A stretch of DNA of 64,000 bases from Siphonodentalium dalli (lineage: Eukaryota; Mollusca; Scaphopoda; Gadilida; Siphonodentaliidae): NCBI GenBank assembly GCA_032622095.1, contig CP136069.1, forward strand, positions 10,432,036-10,496,035. The letters run 5' to 3'. Positions 11,282 through 23,332 of the stretch are shown here, one piece after another (the stretch's first letter is position 1; the number at the start of each line of letters is the position of its first letter). The notes below the pieces were generated by a model. That model did not search any database, was not told the origin of the DNA, and saw only the letters and a program-made list of their open reading frames with translations. Both the position numbers and the translations under genes were made by a program.

Positions 11282-11542
11282 AACCTATATAATTATACGT
11301 GTCATAGACTAGTCTATTATCAGGGGGAAGTCATACATTCTGAAATTCAATTTACTCCCTTTCTTTGATCAAACAATAGCAGGGCTGCACATGTCGCCTG
11401 GTGAAAACCCCCATATGACATACCAACTTGTGTGGGCATGCCTATGACATATGGCTGAGAAACTCGGCCAGACGGTCAAAAAATCAACATTTTCAGATGT
11501 GGTGAACATCCTTACCAAATTTCATTAACATCTGACAAGCTA
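11282..11542. other. No recognisable feature
   Basis: Flank of the Helitron-like element. No ORF or repeat that I can name. Confidence 0.4.
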
Positions 11543-11640
11543 CAGTAATGCTCTAATTAATCGACCTCTAAACCACAGCAGAATTATGGGTAACGTTTCA
11601 GGATTTAGTCGGAAATATGGCTTGTTGCCATTCTCGGACT
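11543..11640 (+). mobile_element. Tc1/mariner-like MITE, truncated copy
   Basis: Starts CAGTAATGCTCTAATTAATC after a TA and continues with CAGCAGAATTATGGGTAA and CAGGATTTAGTCGGAAATA. This is the same half-element as at 35702, 56179 and 56394. The right arm is missing. Confidence 0.75.
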
Positions 11641-11696
11641 GACAAAACAAAACAAACATTTCTAGATAAACAAAGATGAATAACTCTCGAACGTAA

Positions 11697-11810
11697 TATC
11701 GGAACAAAACGATTGAATTCTCCATTGAACGTCATCACAGTAGAGAACATCCAAACAAAACGATTGAATTCTCCATTGAGTGTCATCATAGCAGAGAACA
11801 TCCAAACTAA
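11697..11810. repeat. Two-copy tandem duplication, about 55 bp
   Basis: AAACGATTGAATTCTCCATT followed by a GTCATCA and an AGAGAACATCCAAAC block occurs twice in a row. Confidence 0.75.
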
Positions 11811-11903
11811 ATTTCATTGAGGTAAATATTGTTAGGCTAATTGTTAGTCATAAATGTGGTTCAAATTTGCCAAATTTCACTGTTGTCGTTCGAGTCAGGG
11901 TGG

Positions 11904-11907
<4 letters not shown>

Positions 11908-11954
<47 letters not shown>

Positions 11955-12082
11955 GAGAGAGAGAGAGAGGGAGTGAGAGAGAGAGGGGAGGGATGGGGGA
12001 GAGGGGGAAGAGGGGAAGAGGGGAGAGAGAGAGAGAGAGAGAGAGAGAAAAAAAAGAGAGGGGGAGAGGGAGAGAGAGAGAA
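11908..12082. repeat. (GA)n microsatellite with GGGA interruptions
   Basis: A nearly pure purine run of GA repeats with GGGGA stretches. All frames across it are open and give spurious Ser/Leu- or Glu/Arg-rich ORFs. Confidence 0.95.
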
Positions 12083-12705
12083 ACAAAAACACGTGTGTGA
12101 TGTGCGTGATTCGACGCGAAAATGTGTTTTCCCATAGTAATATGTAAACTCGGTCGTCGCCAATGCTTCCAAAATTCATATAAGTAATGAAAATGTGCAC
12201 GTATGGTTGTCAGAATACTGTTTTTCAAGGAATTCAACCAGGGCATTCTGTCACGATTTTCGAACTATCGGATAAAATTGCTCCAAACTCGCGAACTACT
12301 CGTAAATCAATTATTTCAACAATGCCTGATAGCTGGGAAGAGAATTTCCTTATCAGAAAGCAATTAAAACTCGATCAAAAAATCGGCGGAATATCGTCTC
12401 GAATGACGATGGCGGTGTTATTGGAATTGCTAGAGAAATTGGAACGATAGTGGAACGAACATGGAGCATTGAAGAACAGGGGTTTATCGTCGTTCGTCGT
12501 CGTTCGTCTCTGCTGAAAGGTTACAAAAAGGAGTCACAAGTCAATTGCAGAAGCAGCCGTTTCAATAGAGTTCTTCCGCTTACAGAGTATAACGTCGAAA
12601 AGTCGGAAAATCGATAGAGTTATCCCTCTCTTCCCAGATCGATGTTCGTCGGCATGACAGGAAAAGGAACCAATGGCGGGTGAACATCACACACATATAT
12701 CACTG
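12083..12705. other. No recognisable gene; one 87-codon ORF of unknown status
   Basis: The plus-strand ORF 12187-12450 is moderately well composed but has no motif I recognise, no repeat relationship here and no supporting splice sites. A GTCGTTCGTCGTC cluster lies near 12487-12510. Confidence 0.4.
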
Positions 12706-12920
12706 GTTAACCTTTTCACGACGAGAGCCGCGCTGGTGAAGCATAACGATCCTGTGCCAGTATATATATTAACCCTTCCATGACTGGAGCTTACTGAAAT
12801 TTTGCGCAAACTCTGTGCCAAATGCATTCGTTGATATATGCAAGTCTCCCATAGGAGCATCGCGTATATAAGAGAATACACTGGCTTACAAGGTCGACAT
12901 ATAAATATTATTATAGGCCA
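12706..12920. mobile_element. Diverged fragments of a TTAACCCTT-ended hairpin MITE
   Basis: GTTAACCTTTTCACGACGAG at 12705 resembles one end of the element at 28218-28480 in reverse, and TTAACCCTTCCATGACTGGA at about 12769 resembles its other end. Between and after them are CCTGTGCCA, GATATATGCAAGTCTCC and CGCGTATATAAGAGAAT, the hairpin words of the same family. Confidence 0.6.
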
Positions 12921-13363
12921 ATTTATTCTTTTATTTATAAATATGTTTTACAACACACTGCACAACACGGAAATTGCGCGACTATATATACAAGGAGAAG
13001 GCGATCACGTTGGAATGACAACTGACTGAACCACTCAACAAAGTCATTCGCCTTTAACCCTTTACCCAACAGAAGGGCCCTGTGCCAATGCATTCTCTTA
13101 TATATGCGAGTCGACCATAGGTCGCCTCGCATATATAAGAGAATGCATTGGCTTAACACATTAAAAATTATAAAATTGTTAAAGAATGTAAGAAAAAATG
13201 GTAAAAAGTGTTAAAAAAAGATTTGTTTTAGGCCAATGCATTCTCTTATATATGCGAGGCGACCTATGGTCGACTCGCATATATAAGAGAATGCATTGCA
13301 CAGGGCATAACTGTAACTATCACAATGTGGTCAAGGAGCCGGTTCCAATGATATCCATATTTG

Positions 13364-14746
13364 GATGTGAAACGACTGATTGAGACATGGAAACACCGAT
13401 TACTGACACCTATTGGTCGAAAAACTGTAATAAAATCACTTATACTCCCAAAATTAACACACCTTTTCGTGTCACTTCCAAATCCCGATAAAATATTTAT
13501 GAAAAAATTGGACACTATGCTCTATAATTATCTATGGAATTCAAAACGTGATCGAGTGAAACGCAAAGTTGTATGCCAAGATTACAAAAACGGTGGCTTG
13601 AAAATGGTTAATGTCAATAATTTTATGCTGTCAATGAAAATAACTTGGGTGAGACGCCTCATAACAAAGAGCGCCAAGTGGATGCCCCTCACAGATATTC
13701 CATTATGCGAAGACCCCATGTTCCTTACATATGAGCATGGCTATTTAGAGAAACAGGCAAAGAAATTCACAAATCCATTCTGGCATGACGTTTTGTTATC
13801 ATTTGTCAAATTTTTACAACAAAATGTGAACAATTGCAATATATCCACATGTACGCTGTGGAATAATTCAAATATAAAACAATATGGAAAGGTAATAAAC
13901 TTCACTTCTTGGCGCGAAAAAGGGATTATGTATATAAATGATATGCTAGATAGTAAAGGTTCTTTTCTTTCACAAGAAGCCACACATAAGACATTTAATA
14001 TACGCACAGACTTCATCACTGTAAACACTATACAGCAGCAAATAAAATCAACAGCAAAAAAGCTTGGCCAACAGATAACTCGAGTTTCTTACCCCATTCT
14101 ACCCACTAACTTCATCACTTTGCTTAAAAATTCGCGGGGAGGACAAGATTTTTACAAAACTTTGAACGATTCTCAAATTATGACTAAAGCGCGCACAAAA
14201 TGGCAATCACAGTTTCCTGATATGGGAAGTACATTATTTACATATGATAAACTACCCTTTCTCACGACGCCTGACACCAAGCTACAATGGCTACAATTCC
14301 GAATAAATTCTAGAATATTATCAACTAATAACTTTCTACACATTTCTAATATAAGACAAGATGGCAAATGTGATAGGTGTAAAAGTGAAAAGGAAGATAT
14401 CAACCACATTTTTTGGGATTGTTGTCATGTGCAGACATTTATTAGAGATATCTGTAATTGGGGTAAAAATAATGATATAAATCTTTATCCCACAAATATG
14501 ACGATGATTCTTGGCACACCACCCATTAGTAAAAACTATACTACAAACTTGCTCTGGCTCCTAATTAAACAATATATATATCGGTCTAAATTTAACCCAA
14601 TCACTTTGTCTGTTAATGTTTTCCTCAAAGAGTTGGCATATAGATACGATTGCGAAAAATATACAGCACGATGTCAATCGAAACTTTCAGAATTCTTGAA
14701 AAACTGGTTCCTTATAGAAAAAGCTTTAAACAAACAGGCGACTTAA
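13364..14746 (+). CDS. LINE ORF2 C-terminal fragment (end of RT, thumb and Cys-His motif)
   Basis: An open frame of about 460 codons begins at the LINE insertion junction with no native start and ends at a TAA at 14744-14746. The first 80 residues (WKHRLLTPIGRKTVIKSLIL, then LWNSKRDRVKRK and GGLKMVNV) match the region just after the RT palm in L1/Tx1-type ORF2 proteins. Near residue 335 CDRCKSEKEDINHIFWDC gives C-x2-C-x8-H-x4-C, the C-terminal nucleic-acid-binding motif of these LINEs. The endonuclease and catalytic RT motifs are missing, so it cannot move itself. A roughly 360-bp 3' UTR with AATAAA follows. The clade call rests on motif appearance only. Confidence 0.85.
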   Translation, partial: DVKRLIETWKHRLLTPIGRKTVIKSLILPKLTHLFVSLPNPDKIFMKKLDTMLYNYLWNSKRDRVKRKVVCQDYKNGGLKMVNVNNFMLSMKITWVRRLITKSAKWMPLTDIPLCEDPMFLTYEHGYLEKQAKKFTNPFWHDVLLSFVKFLQQNVNNCNISTCTLWNNSNIKQYGKVINFTSWREKGIMYINDMLDSKGSFLSQEATHKTFNIRTDFITVNTIQQQIKSTAKKLGQQITRVSYPILPTNFITLLKNSRGGQDFYKTLNDSQIMTKARTKWQSQFPDMGSTLFTYDKLPFLTTPDTKLQWLQFRINSRILSTNNFLHISNIRQDGKCDRCKSEKEDINHIFWDCCHVQTFIRDICNWGKNNDINLYPTNMTMILGTPPISKNYTTNLLWLLIKQYIYRSKFNPITLSVNVFLKELAYRYDCEKYTARCQSKLSEFLKNWFLIEKALNKQAT

Positions 14747-15126
14747 TAAAAATTTCGACAAAGTTACTTTAATATTTGAGACTCCTATCGATTAGCACGC
14801 AGTCAGTTAAAACATATACTATCTACCACCATCTCCACAATAGCCTCTATGTTGAGAGTTGAGTCCATCCGAAACATCCGACATATTTATAATACATTTA
14901 CTATATATATACTAAGCATATGCATATATTTATGTATTGTATAACTTTATACCACTGGTGTGCGAATGCTGTGAGCCAGGCGAGTGCGTGCAGTAAGAAA
15001 GAGATATGTGTGAACGCGAGGAATGCCATATCTGTATACACTTATCAATGCTATTGAACATTCTGTATTTGACATTCCTCAATGTGATTGTTTCTTCAAT
15101 AAACATTTAAAAAAAAAAAAAAAAAA
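13364..15126 (+). mobile_element. 5'-truncated L1/Tx1-type LINE inserted in MITE copy A
   Basis: The insert is flanked by identical 14-bp copies of GATATCCATATTTG (13350-13363 and 15127-15140). It ends with an 18-A tail (15109-15126) preceded by AATAAA at 15098-15103. The 5' end is truncated inside the RT reading frame. All are signatures of target-primed reverse transcription. The perfect duplication, intact tail and open frame indicate a recent insertion. Confidence 0.94.
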
Positions 15127-15228
15127 GATATCCATATTTGTATGGTTCTATTGAGACAGACCGAAGATATTTTAGGCTGTTGAAGCTTTATTTGGCCGGT
15201 TTTGACCGGTTTGTTGGGTAAAGGGTTA

Positions 15229-15554
15229 CATACGGTTGTAATAACAATATATGACATAAAATATGATTAAACTACTATAATTCATCACCATTTTGGAATG
15301 TCTGTGGCTCAGACGGTGCCTACAGAGTAATAGAAAATAGCTGAAATCATAGAAACATTTCTCCCGTTTCCCTCCCCGAATGCAACATAATTCAAACTAA
15401 AATATAGATTCATTCCCTTTCCACCGAAAGTAATACAGTCCAGACAAACACTTAAGCACAGAAAACACATCGGTACCTCAGCAAAATCATAAACATGTTG
15501 TTCAGTGTATTACACCGGATAAGTTGATAACACAATGTTTTGGACCTTCCTCTT
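15229..15554. other. No recognisable feature
   Basis: Unique-looking sequence between the MITE/LINE composite and the 48-bp array. Confidence 0.45.
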
Positions 15555-16617
15555 TCAAATGGTATATAATATGGCATATATTTTATATAATCTGATCTGG
15601 TGGTTCATGGTATATAATATGGCATATATTTTATATAATGTGATCTGGGGGTTCATGGTATATAATATGGCATATATTTTATATAATGTGATCTGGGGGT
15701 TCATGGTATATAATATGGCATATATTTTATATAATGTGATCTGGGGGTTCATGGCATATAATATGGCACATATTTTATATAATATGATCTGGGGGTTCAT
15801 GGTATATAATATGGCATATATTTTATATAATGTGATCTGGGGGTTCATGGTATATAATATGGCATATATTTTATATAATGTGATCTGGGGGTTCATGGTA
15901 TATAATATGGCATATATTTTATATAATGTGATCTGGGGGTTCATGGTATATAATATGGCATATATTTTATATAATGTGATATGGGGGTTCGTGGTATATA
16001 ATATGGCATATATTTTATATAATGTGATCTGGGGGTTCATGGTATATAATATGGCATATATTTTATATAATGTGATCTGGGGGTTCATGGTATATAATAT
16101 GGCATATATTTTATATAATGTGATCTGGGGATTCATGGTATATAATATGGCATATATTTTATATAATGTGATCTGGGGGTTCATGGTATATAATATGGCA
16201 TATATTTTATATAATGTGATCTGGGGGTTCATGGTATATAATATGGCATATATTTTATATAATGTGATCTGGGGGTTCATGGTATATAATATGGCATATA
16301 TTTTATATAATGTGATCTGGGGGTTCATGGTATATAATATGGCATATATTTTATATAATGTGATATGGGGGTTCGTGGTATATAATATGGCATATATTTT
16401 ATATAATGTGATCTGGGGGTTCGTGGTATATAATATGGCATATATTTTATATAATGTGATCTGGGGGTTCATGTTATATAATATGGCATATATTTTATAT
16501 AATGTGATCTGGGGGTTCATGGTATATAATATGGCATATATTTTATATAATGTAATCTGGGGGTTCATGGTATATAATATGGCATATATTTTATATAATG
16601 TAATTTGGGGGTTCGAA
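15555..16617. repeat. 48-bp minisatellite, about 22 copies
   Basis: The unit begins ATGGTATATAATATGGCATA and continues through TTTTATATAATGTGATC to TGGGGGTTC. Copies are nearly identical, with point variants such as ATATGG for ATCTGG and GTGG for ATGG. As 48 is a multiple of three and the unit has no stop in one frame on either strand, 362- and 337-codon ORFs run along both strands. They look like artefacts. Confidence 0.96.
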
Positions 16618-17221
16618 AATTAAGTGGGCCTTTAAAGACAAGCTAGTCAAAGATAATCGAGGTTAATTAAACATCTAGTAATAATAATATTCCCATCTTT
16701 CCTTACATATTCCACGATTGTTTACGTTGTCTTGTTTTCACCTCGGTTTTCAGTGTGAATACCCCATTAATTAAACTGGGGTTTTTTGTTTTGTGATACC
16801 CATAATTTATTAGCAGGGGAATGCTCGTATCCCGGCCCTACAGTAGAGGCACCCCTGTCTTGGACTTCAGTGGTGGAAACTTCACTAATGATGCCCAGAG
16901 CAGTCAAACTTGCGGCAGTTTTCGAATGTCAGGATAAGAGCAACAAAAGCATAGAATATAAGTCTAGACTACCTTGGATTAACCGATCTTTATATTATTC
17001 CTGTTTAAAAAGAAACTAATAAATTAAACGCTCTTTATTAAGGGAGTGGTATATTCTCCCGAAATTAATAAACAAGGTGTCATAACTCATGTGAAAAACC
17101 GTCGGGCGGACTGCAAACACGAACCCAACCCGCACCGGACCGGTAAAATGGGTCACAAACCTGTTTCTCTTTAAAATAGTTTTCCATTGACATCCTTCGT
17201 GTGATTCGTTTTGTCCTTCAC
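16618..17221. other. Non-coding spacer with one reverse AAAGAGCGTT word
   Basis: No gene recognised. ORF 16786-17019 (77 codons) has no known motif. AAACGCTCTTTATTA at 17026-17040 is the reverse of the TAATAAAGAGCGTTT word seen near the PolB fragment. Confidence 0.45.
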
Positions 17222-18425
17222 ATATATAACCCGCGATGAATGTATGTATGTATGTATGTATGTAGTCGACTGGACATAAATAACCCGCGATGTATGTATG
17301 TATGTAGTCGACTGGACATAAATAACCCGTGATGTATGTATGTATGTATGGTGTATGTATGTATGGTGTATGTATGGTGTATGTATGTATGTATGGTGTA
17401 TGTATGTATGGTGTATGTATGTATGGTATATGTATGTATGGTGTATGTATGTATGGTGTATGTATGTATGTATGGTGTATGCATGTATGTATGGTGTATG
17501 TATGTATGTATGGTGTATGTATGGTGTATGTATGTATGTATGGTGTATGTATGTATGTATGGTGTATGTATGTATGTATGGTGTATGTATGTATGGTGTA
17601 TGTATGTATGTATGTATGGTGTATGTATGTATGTATGTATGGTGTATGTATGTTTGTATGGTGTATGTATGTATGTATGGTGTATGTATGCATGTATGGT
17701 GTATTTATGTATGGTGTATGTATGTATGTGTGTATGTATGTATGTATGGTGTATGTATGTATGGTGTATGTATGTATGTATGTATGGTGTATGTATGTAT
17801 GCATGTATGTATGGTGTATGTATGTATGGTGTATGTATGTATGTATGGTGTATCTGTGTATGGTGTGTGTATGTATATATGTATGTATGGTGTATGTATG
17901 TATGGTATATGTATGTATGGTGTATGTATGTATGGTGTATGTATGGTGTATGTATATATGTATGTATGGTGTATGTATGTATGGTATATGTATATATGGT
18001 GTACGTATGTATGTATGGTGTATGTATGTATGTATGTATGTATGTATGGTGTATGTATGTATGGTGTATGTATGAATGGTGTATGTATGTATGGGGTATG
18101 TATGGTGTATATATTTATGTATGGTGTATGTATGTATGTATGGTGTATGTATGGTGTATGTATGTATGGTGTATGTATGTATGGTGTATGTATGGTGTAT
18201 GTATGTATGTATGGTGTATGTATGGTGTATGTTTGTATGGTGTATGTATGTATGTATGGTATGTATGTATGTATGTATGTATGTATGGTGTATGTATGGT
18301 GTATGTATGGTGTATGTATGTATGGTGTATGTATGTATGGTGTATGTATGTATGATGTGTGTATGTATGTATGGTGTATGTATGAATGATGTATGTATGT
18401 AAGTATGGTGTATGTATGTATGTAT
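17222..18425. repeat. (GTAT)n microsatellite with GGTGTAT interruptions, expanded linker of the following minisatellite
   Basis: Runs of TATG/GTAT broken by GGT. It is preceded at 17222-17335 by short units of the next array (GTCGACTGGACATAAATAAC, CCGCGATG), so this block appears to be one linker that expanded to about 1.1 kb. Frames are open on both strands; the Tyr/Cys/Met- and His/Thr/Ile-rich ORFs are artefacts. Confidence 0.93.
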
Positions 18426-21400
18426 GTAGTCGACTGGACATAAATAACCCGCGATGTATGTATGTATGGTGTACGTAGTCTACTGAACATAAATAACCCG
18501 CGATGTATGTATGTATGGTGTATGTAGTCAACTGAACATAAATAACCCGCGATGATGTATGTATGGTGTATGTAGTCAACTGGACATAAATAACCCGCGA
18601 TGTATGTATGTATGGTGTATGTAGTCAACTGAACATAAATAACCCGCGATGTATGTATGTATGGTGTATGTAGTCAACTGAACTTAAATAACCCGCGATG
18701 TATGTATGTATGGTGTGTGTAGTCAACTGGACATAAATAACCCGCGAAATATGTATGGTGTATGTAGTCAACTGAACATAAATAACCCGCAATGTATGTA
18801 TGTATGGCGTATGTAGTCAACTGGACATAAATAACCCGCGATGTATGTATGTATGTAGTCGACTGGAAATAAATAACCCGCGATGTATGTATGTATGGTG
18901 TATGTAGTCGACTGGACATAAATAACCCGCGATGTATGTATGATGTATGTAGTCAACTGGACATAAATAACCCGCGATGTATGTATGTATGGTGTATGTA
19001 GTCGACTGGACATAAATAACCCGCGATGTATGTATGATGTATGTAGTCAACTGGACATAAATAACCCGCGATGTATGTATGTATGGTGTATGTAGTCGAC
19101 TGGACATAAATAACCCGCGATGTATGTATGATGTATGTAGTCAACTGGAAATAAATAACCCGCGATGTATGTATGTATGGTGTATGTAGTCAACTGAACA
19201 TAAATAACCCGCGATGGTGTATGTAGTCGACTGGACATAAATAACCCGCGATGTATGTATGTATGGTGTATGTAGTCGACTGTACATAAATAACCCGCGA
19301 TGTATGTATGTATGTACGGTGTATGTAGTCGACTGGACATAAATAACCCGCGATGTATGTATGATGTATGTAGTCAACTGGAAATAAATAACCCGCGATG
19401 TATGTATGTATGGTGTATGTAGTCAACTGAACATAAATAACCCGCGATGGTGTATGTAGTCGACTGTACATAAATAACCCGCGATGGTGTATGTGGTCCA
19501 CTGTACATAAATAACCCGCGATGTATGTATGTATGTACGGTGTATGTAGTCGACTGTACATAAATAAACCGCGATGGTGTATGTATGGTGTATGTAGTCA
19601 ACTAAACATAAATAACCCGCGATGGTGTATGTAGTCGACTGGACATAAATAACCCACGATGGTGTATGTGGTCCACTGTACATAAATAACCCGCGATGTA
19701 TGTATGTATGGTGTATGTAGTCCACTTTACATAAATAACCCGCGATATATGTATGTATGGTGTATGTAGTCAACTAAACATAAATAACCCGCGATGGTGT
19801 ATGTAGTCGACTGGACATAAATAACCCACGATGGTGTATGTAGTCGACTGGACATAAATAACCCGCTATGGTGTATGTAGTCAACTGGACATAAATAACC
19901 CGCGATTGTGTATGTAATAACCCGCGATGGTGTATGTAATAACCCGCGATGGTGAATGTAATAACCCACGATGGTGTATGTAGTCGACTGGACATTAATA
20001 ACCCGATATGGTGTATGTATGGTGTATGTAGTCAACTTTACATACATAACCCGCGATATATGTATGTATGGTGTATGTAGTCAACTAAACATAAATAACC
20101 CGCGATGGTGTATGTAGTCGACTGGACATAAATAACCCACGATGGTGTATGTAGTCGACTGGACATAAATAACCCGCTATGGTGTATGTAGTCAACTGGA
20201 CATAAATAACCCGCGATGGTGTATGTAATAACCCGCGATGGTGTATGTAATAACCCGCGATGGTGAATGTAATAACCCGCGATGGTGTATGTGGTCGACT
20301 GTACATAAATAACCCGCGATGTATGTATGGTGTATGTAGTCGACTGGACATAAATAACCCGCGATGGTGTATGTAGTCAACTGGACATAAATAACCGGCG
20401 ATGTATTTATGTATGTATGTATGGTGTATGTATGCTGTATGTAGTCAACTGGTCATAAATAACCCGCGATGCATGTATGTAAGTATGGTGTATGTAGTCG
20501 ACTGTACATAAATAACCCGCGTTGGTGTATGTATGGTGTATGTAGTCAACTAAACATAAATAACCCGCGATGTATGTATGTATGGTGTATGTAGTCAACT
20601 GAACATAGATAACCCGCGATGTATGTATGTATGGTGTATGTAGTCGACTGAACATAAATAACCCGCGATGCATGATGTATGTATGGTGTATGTAGTCAAC
20701 TGGACATACATAACCCGCGATGTATGTATGCATGTATGGTGTATGTAGTCAACTGGACATACATAACCCGCGATGTATATATGTATTTATGTATGGTGTA
20801 TGTTGTCAATTGGACATAAATAACCCGCGATGTATGTATGTATGTAGTCAACTGGACATAAATAACCCGCGATGTATGTATGTATGGTGTATGTAGTCGA
20901 CTGTACATAAATAACCCGCGATGTATGTATGGTGTATGTAGTCGACTGGACATAAATAACCCGCGATGTATGTATGTATGTATGTGGTCGACTGTACATA
21001 AATAACCCGCGATGTATGTATGGTGTATGTATAGTCGACTGGACATAAATAACCCGCGATGTATGTATGGTGTATGTAGTCAACTGGACATACATAACCC
21101 GCGATGAATGTATGGTGTATGTAGTCAACTGTACATAAATAACCCGCAATTATGTATGTATGTATGGTGTATGTAGTCAACTGGACATACATAACCCGTG
21201 ATGCATGTATGTATGTAGTCAACTGGACATACATAACCCGCGATGTATGTATGGTGTATGTAGTCAACTGTACATAAATAACCCGCGATTATGTATGTAT
21301 GGTGTATGTAGTCGACTGTGCGTAAATAACCTGCGATCGTGTATGTAGTCGACTCACTCGACTGAACATAAATAACCAGCGATCGTGTATGTATGGTGTA

Positions 21401-21835
21401 TGTATTCGACTGGACATAAATAACCCGCAATGTATGTATGTATGGTGTATGTGGTCGATTGGACATAAATAACCCGCTATGGTGTATGTATGGTGTATGT
21501 AGTCAACTGGACATAAATAACCCGCGATGGTGTATGTATGGTGTATGTAGTCAACTGGACATAAATAAACCGCGATGGTGTATGTAGTCGACTGGACATA
21601 AATAACCCGCGATGTATGTATGTATCTATGTATGGTGTATGTAGTCAACTGAACATAAATAACCCGCGATGTATGTATGTAAGGTGTATGTAGTCAACTG
21701 CACATAAATAACCCGCTATGGTGTATGTAGTCGACTGGACATAAATAAACCGTGATGGTGTATGTAGTAGACTGGACATAAATAACCCGCGACGTATGGA
21801 TGTATGGTGTATGTAGTCAACTGTACATAAATAAC
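18426..21835. repeat. Variable-length minisatellite, core of about 28 bp plus (GTAT)n linker
   Basis: The core reads GTAGTCGACTGGACATAAAT then AACCCGCGATG, with CAACTG/GACTG and GGAC/GAAC/GTAC variants. Linkers of GTATGTATGTATGGT vary from none to several units, giving spacings of about 22-60 bp. About 75 cores are present. Around 19900-20290 a block of short units (GTAATAACCCGCGATGGT) occurs twice, showing a larger internal duplication. Confidence 0.94.
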
Positions 21836-23332
21836 TTATAGCCCACTTATAACACACGCTGCAGTTAAAACGTGCAACGCCCCCTTATAACACACGCTGT
21901 ATTGAACAAGTGCCACGCCCACTTATAACACACGTTGCACTTATAACACACGCCCACTTATAACACACGCTGCATTGAAAAAGTGCCACGCCCACTTATA
22001 ACACACGCTGCACTTAAAAAGTGCCACGCCCACTTATAACACACGCTGCATAGAAAAGTGCCACTCCCACTTATAACACACGCTGCACTGAAAATGTGCC
22101 ACTCCCACTTATAACACACGCTGCTCTTATAACACACGCAAACTTACAACACAGGATGCCACGCCCACTTATAACACACGCTTCTCTGAAAAAGTGCCAC
22201 GCCCACTTATAACACACGCCCACTTATAACACACGCTGTACTTAAAATGTGAGACGCCCACTTATACCACACGCTGCACAGAAAAGTGCCACGCCCACTT
22301 GTAACACACGCAGCACTTATAACACACGCCCACTTATAACACACTGCACATAATAAGTGCCACGCCCACTTATAACACATGCTCCACTTATAACACACAC
22401 CCACTTACAATACACGCTGCACTGAAATAGTGCCACTCCCACTTATAACACACGCTGCACTTAAAATGTGAGACGCCCACTTATAACACACGCTGCACTG
22501 AATAAGTGCCACGCCCACTTATAACACACTGCACAGAGTAAGTGCCACGCCCACTTATAACACACGCTGCACTAAAAAATTGCCACGCCCACATATAACA
22601 CACGCTGCAGTTATAACACAAACCCACTTATAACACACGCTGCACTGAAAAAGTGCCACGCCCACTTTTAAACCACGCTGCACTGAAAAAGTGCCACGTC
22701 CACTTATAAGACACGCTGCACTTATAACACACACTCACTTACAACACACGCTGTCCTGAAAATGTGCCACGCCCACTTATAACACACGCTGCACTTATAA
22801 CACACGCCCACTTATAACACACGCTGCACTGAAAAGGTGCCACGCCCACTTTTTAACCACGCTGCACTGAAAAAGTGCCACGTCCACTTATAACACATGC
22901 TGCACTTAAAATGTGACACGCCCACTTATAACACACGCTTCATTTAAAATGTGAGATGCCCACTTATAACACACGCTGCACATAAAAGTGCCACGCCCAC
23001 TTATGACACACGCTGCACTTATATCACACGCCCACTTATAACACACGCTGCACTGAAAATGTGCCACTCCCACTTATAACACACACTGCGCTCAAAAAGT
23101 GCCACGCCCACTTATAACACATGCTGCACTTATAGCACACGCAAACTTACAACACACGCTGCCATGCCCACTTATAACACACGCTGCACTGAAAAAGTGC
23201 CACGCCCACTTATAACACACGCTGCACTGAAAAAGTGCCACGCCCACTTATAACACACGCTGCACTTAAAATGTGAGATGCCCACTTTTAACACACGCTG
23301 CACAGAAAAGTGCCATGCCCACTCATAACACA
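21836..23332. repeat. 38-bp minisatellite, about 38 diverged copies
   Basis: The unit is GTGCCACGCCCACTTATAAC then ACACGCTGCACTGAAAAA, with frequent shortened forms (CACACGCCCACTTATAA) and GTGAGACGCCC variants. It directly abuts the preceding array. Confidence 0.94.

Larger units (their letters stand above)
13054..15228 (-). mobile_element. Palindromic TTAA MITE (CCCTTTACCCAACA ends), copy A, split by a LINE
   Basis: Left end TTAACCCTTTACCCAACAGA, right end TGTTGGGTAAAGGGTTA (last base of the TTAA changed to C). Without the LINE and one target duplication it is about 398 bp, the normal size. It carries two hairpins made from CCAATGCATTCTCTTATATA arms, at about 13084-13153 and 13233-13300, in opposite orientation, so the centre is itself a large palindrome. 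The longer, GCTTTATTTGG-containing arm is on the right. Confidence 0.9.

Noticed and set aside
11861..12246. Ser/Leu-rich and Arg/Glu-rich ORFs of about 100-130 codons
   Set aside because: They lie on a (GA)n microsatellite.
12187..12450. 87-codon ORF as a small gene
   Set aside because: No motif, homologue or splice evidence recognisable; kept only as a note in the spacer entry.
15535..16623. 362-codon ORF (and 337 codons on the other strand)
   Set aside because: Generated by a 48-bp tandem repeat lacking stops; no start context, no domain, both strands equally open.
16786..17019. 77-codon ORF
   Set aside because: No conserved motif; flanked by arrays and without splice or promoter support.
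17016..21857. Many Tyr/Cys/Val- and His/Thr/Ile-rich ORFs
   Set aside because: Translations of (GTAT)n and its linked minisatellite, open in several frames at once.
18426..23332. CRISPR-like array
   Set aside because: Units abut with no unique spacers, and the DNA is clearly eukaryotic (spliced gene, LINE, Polinton).
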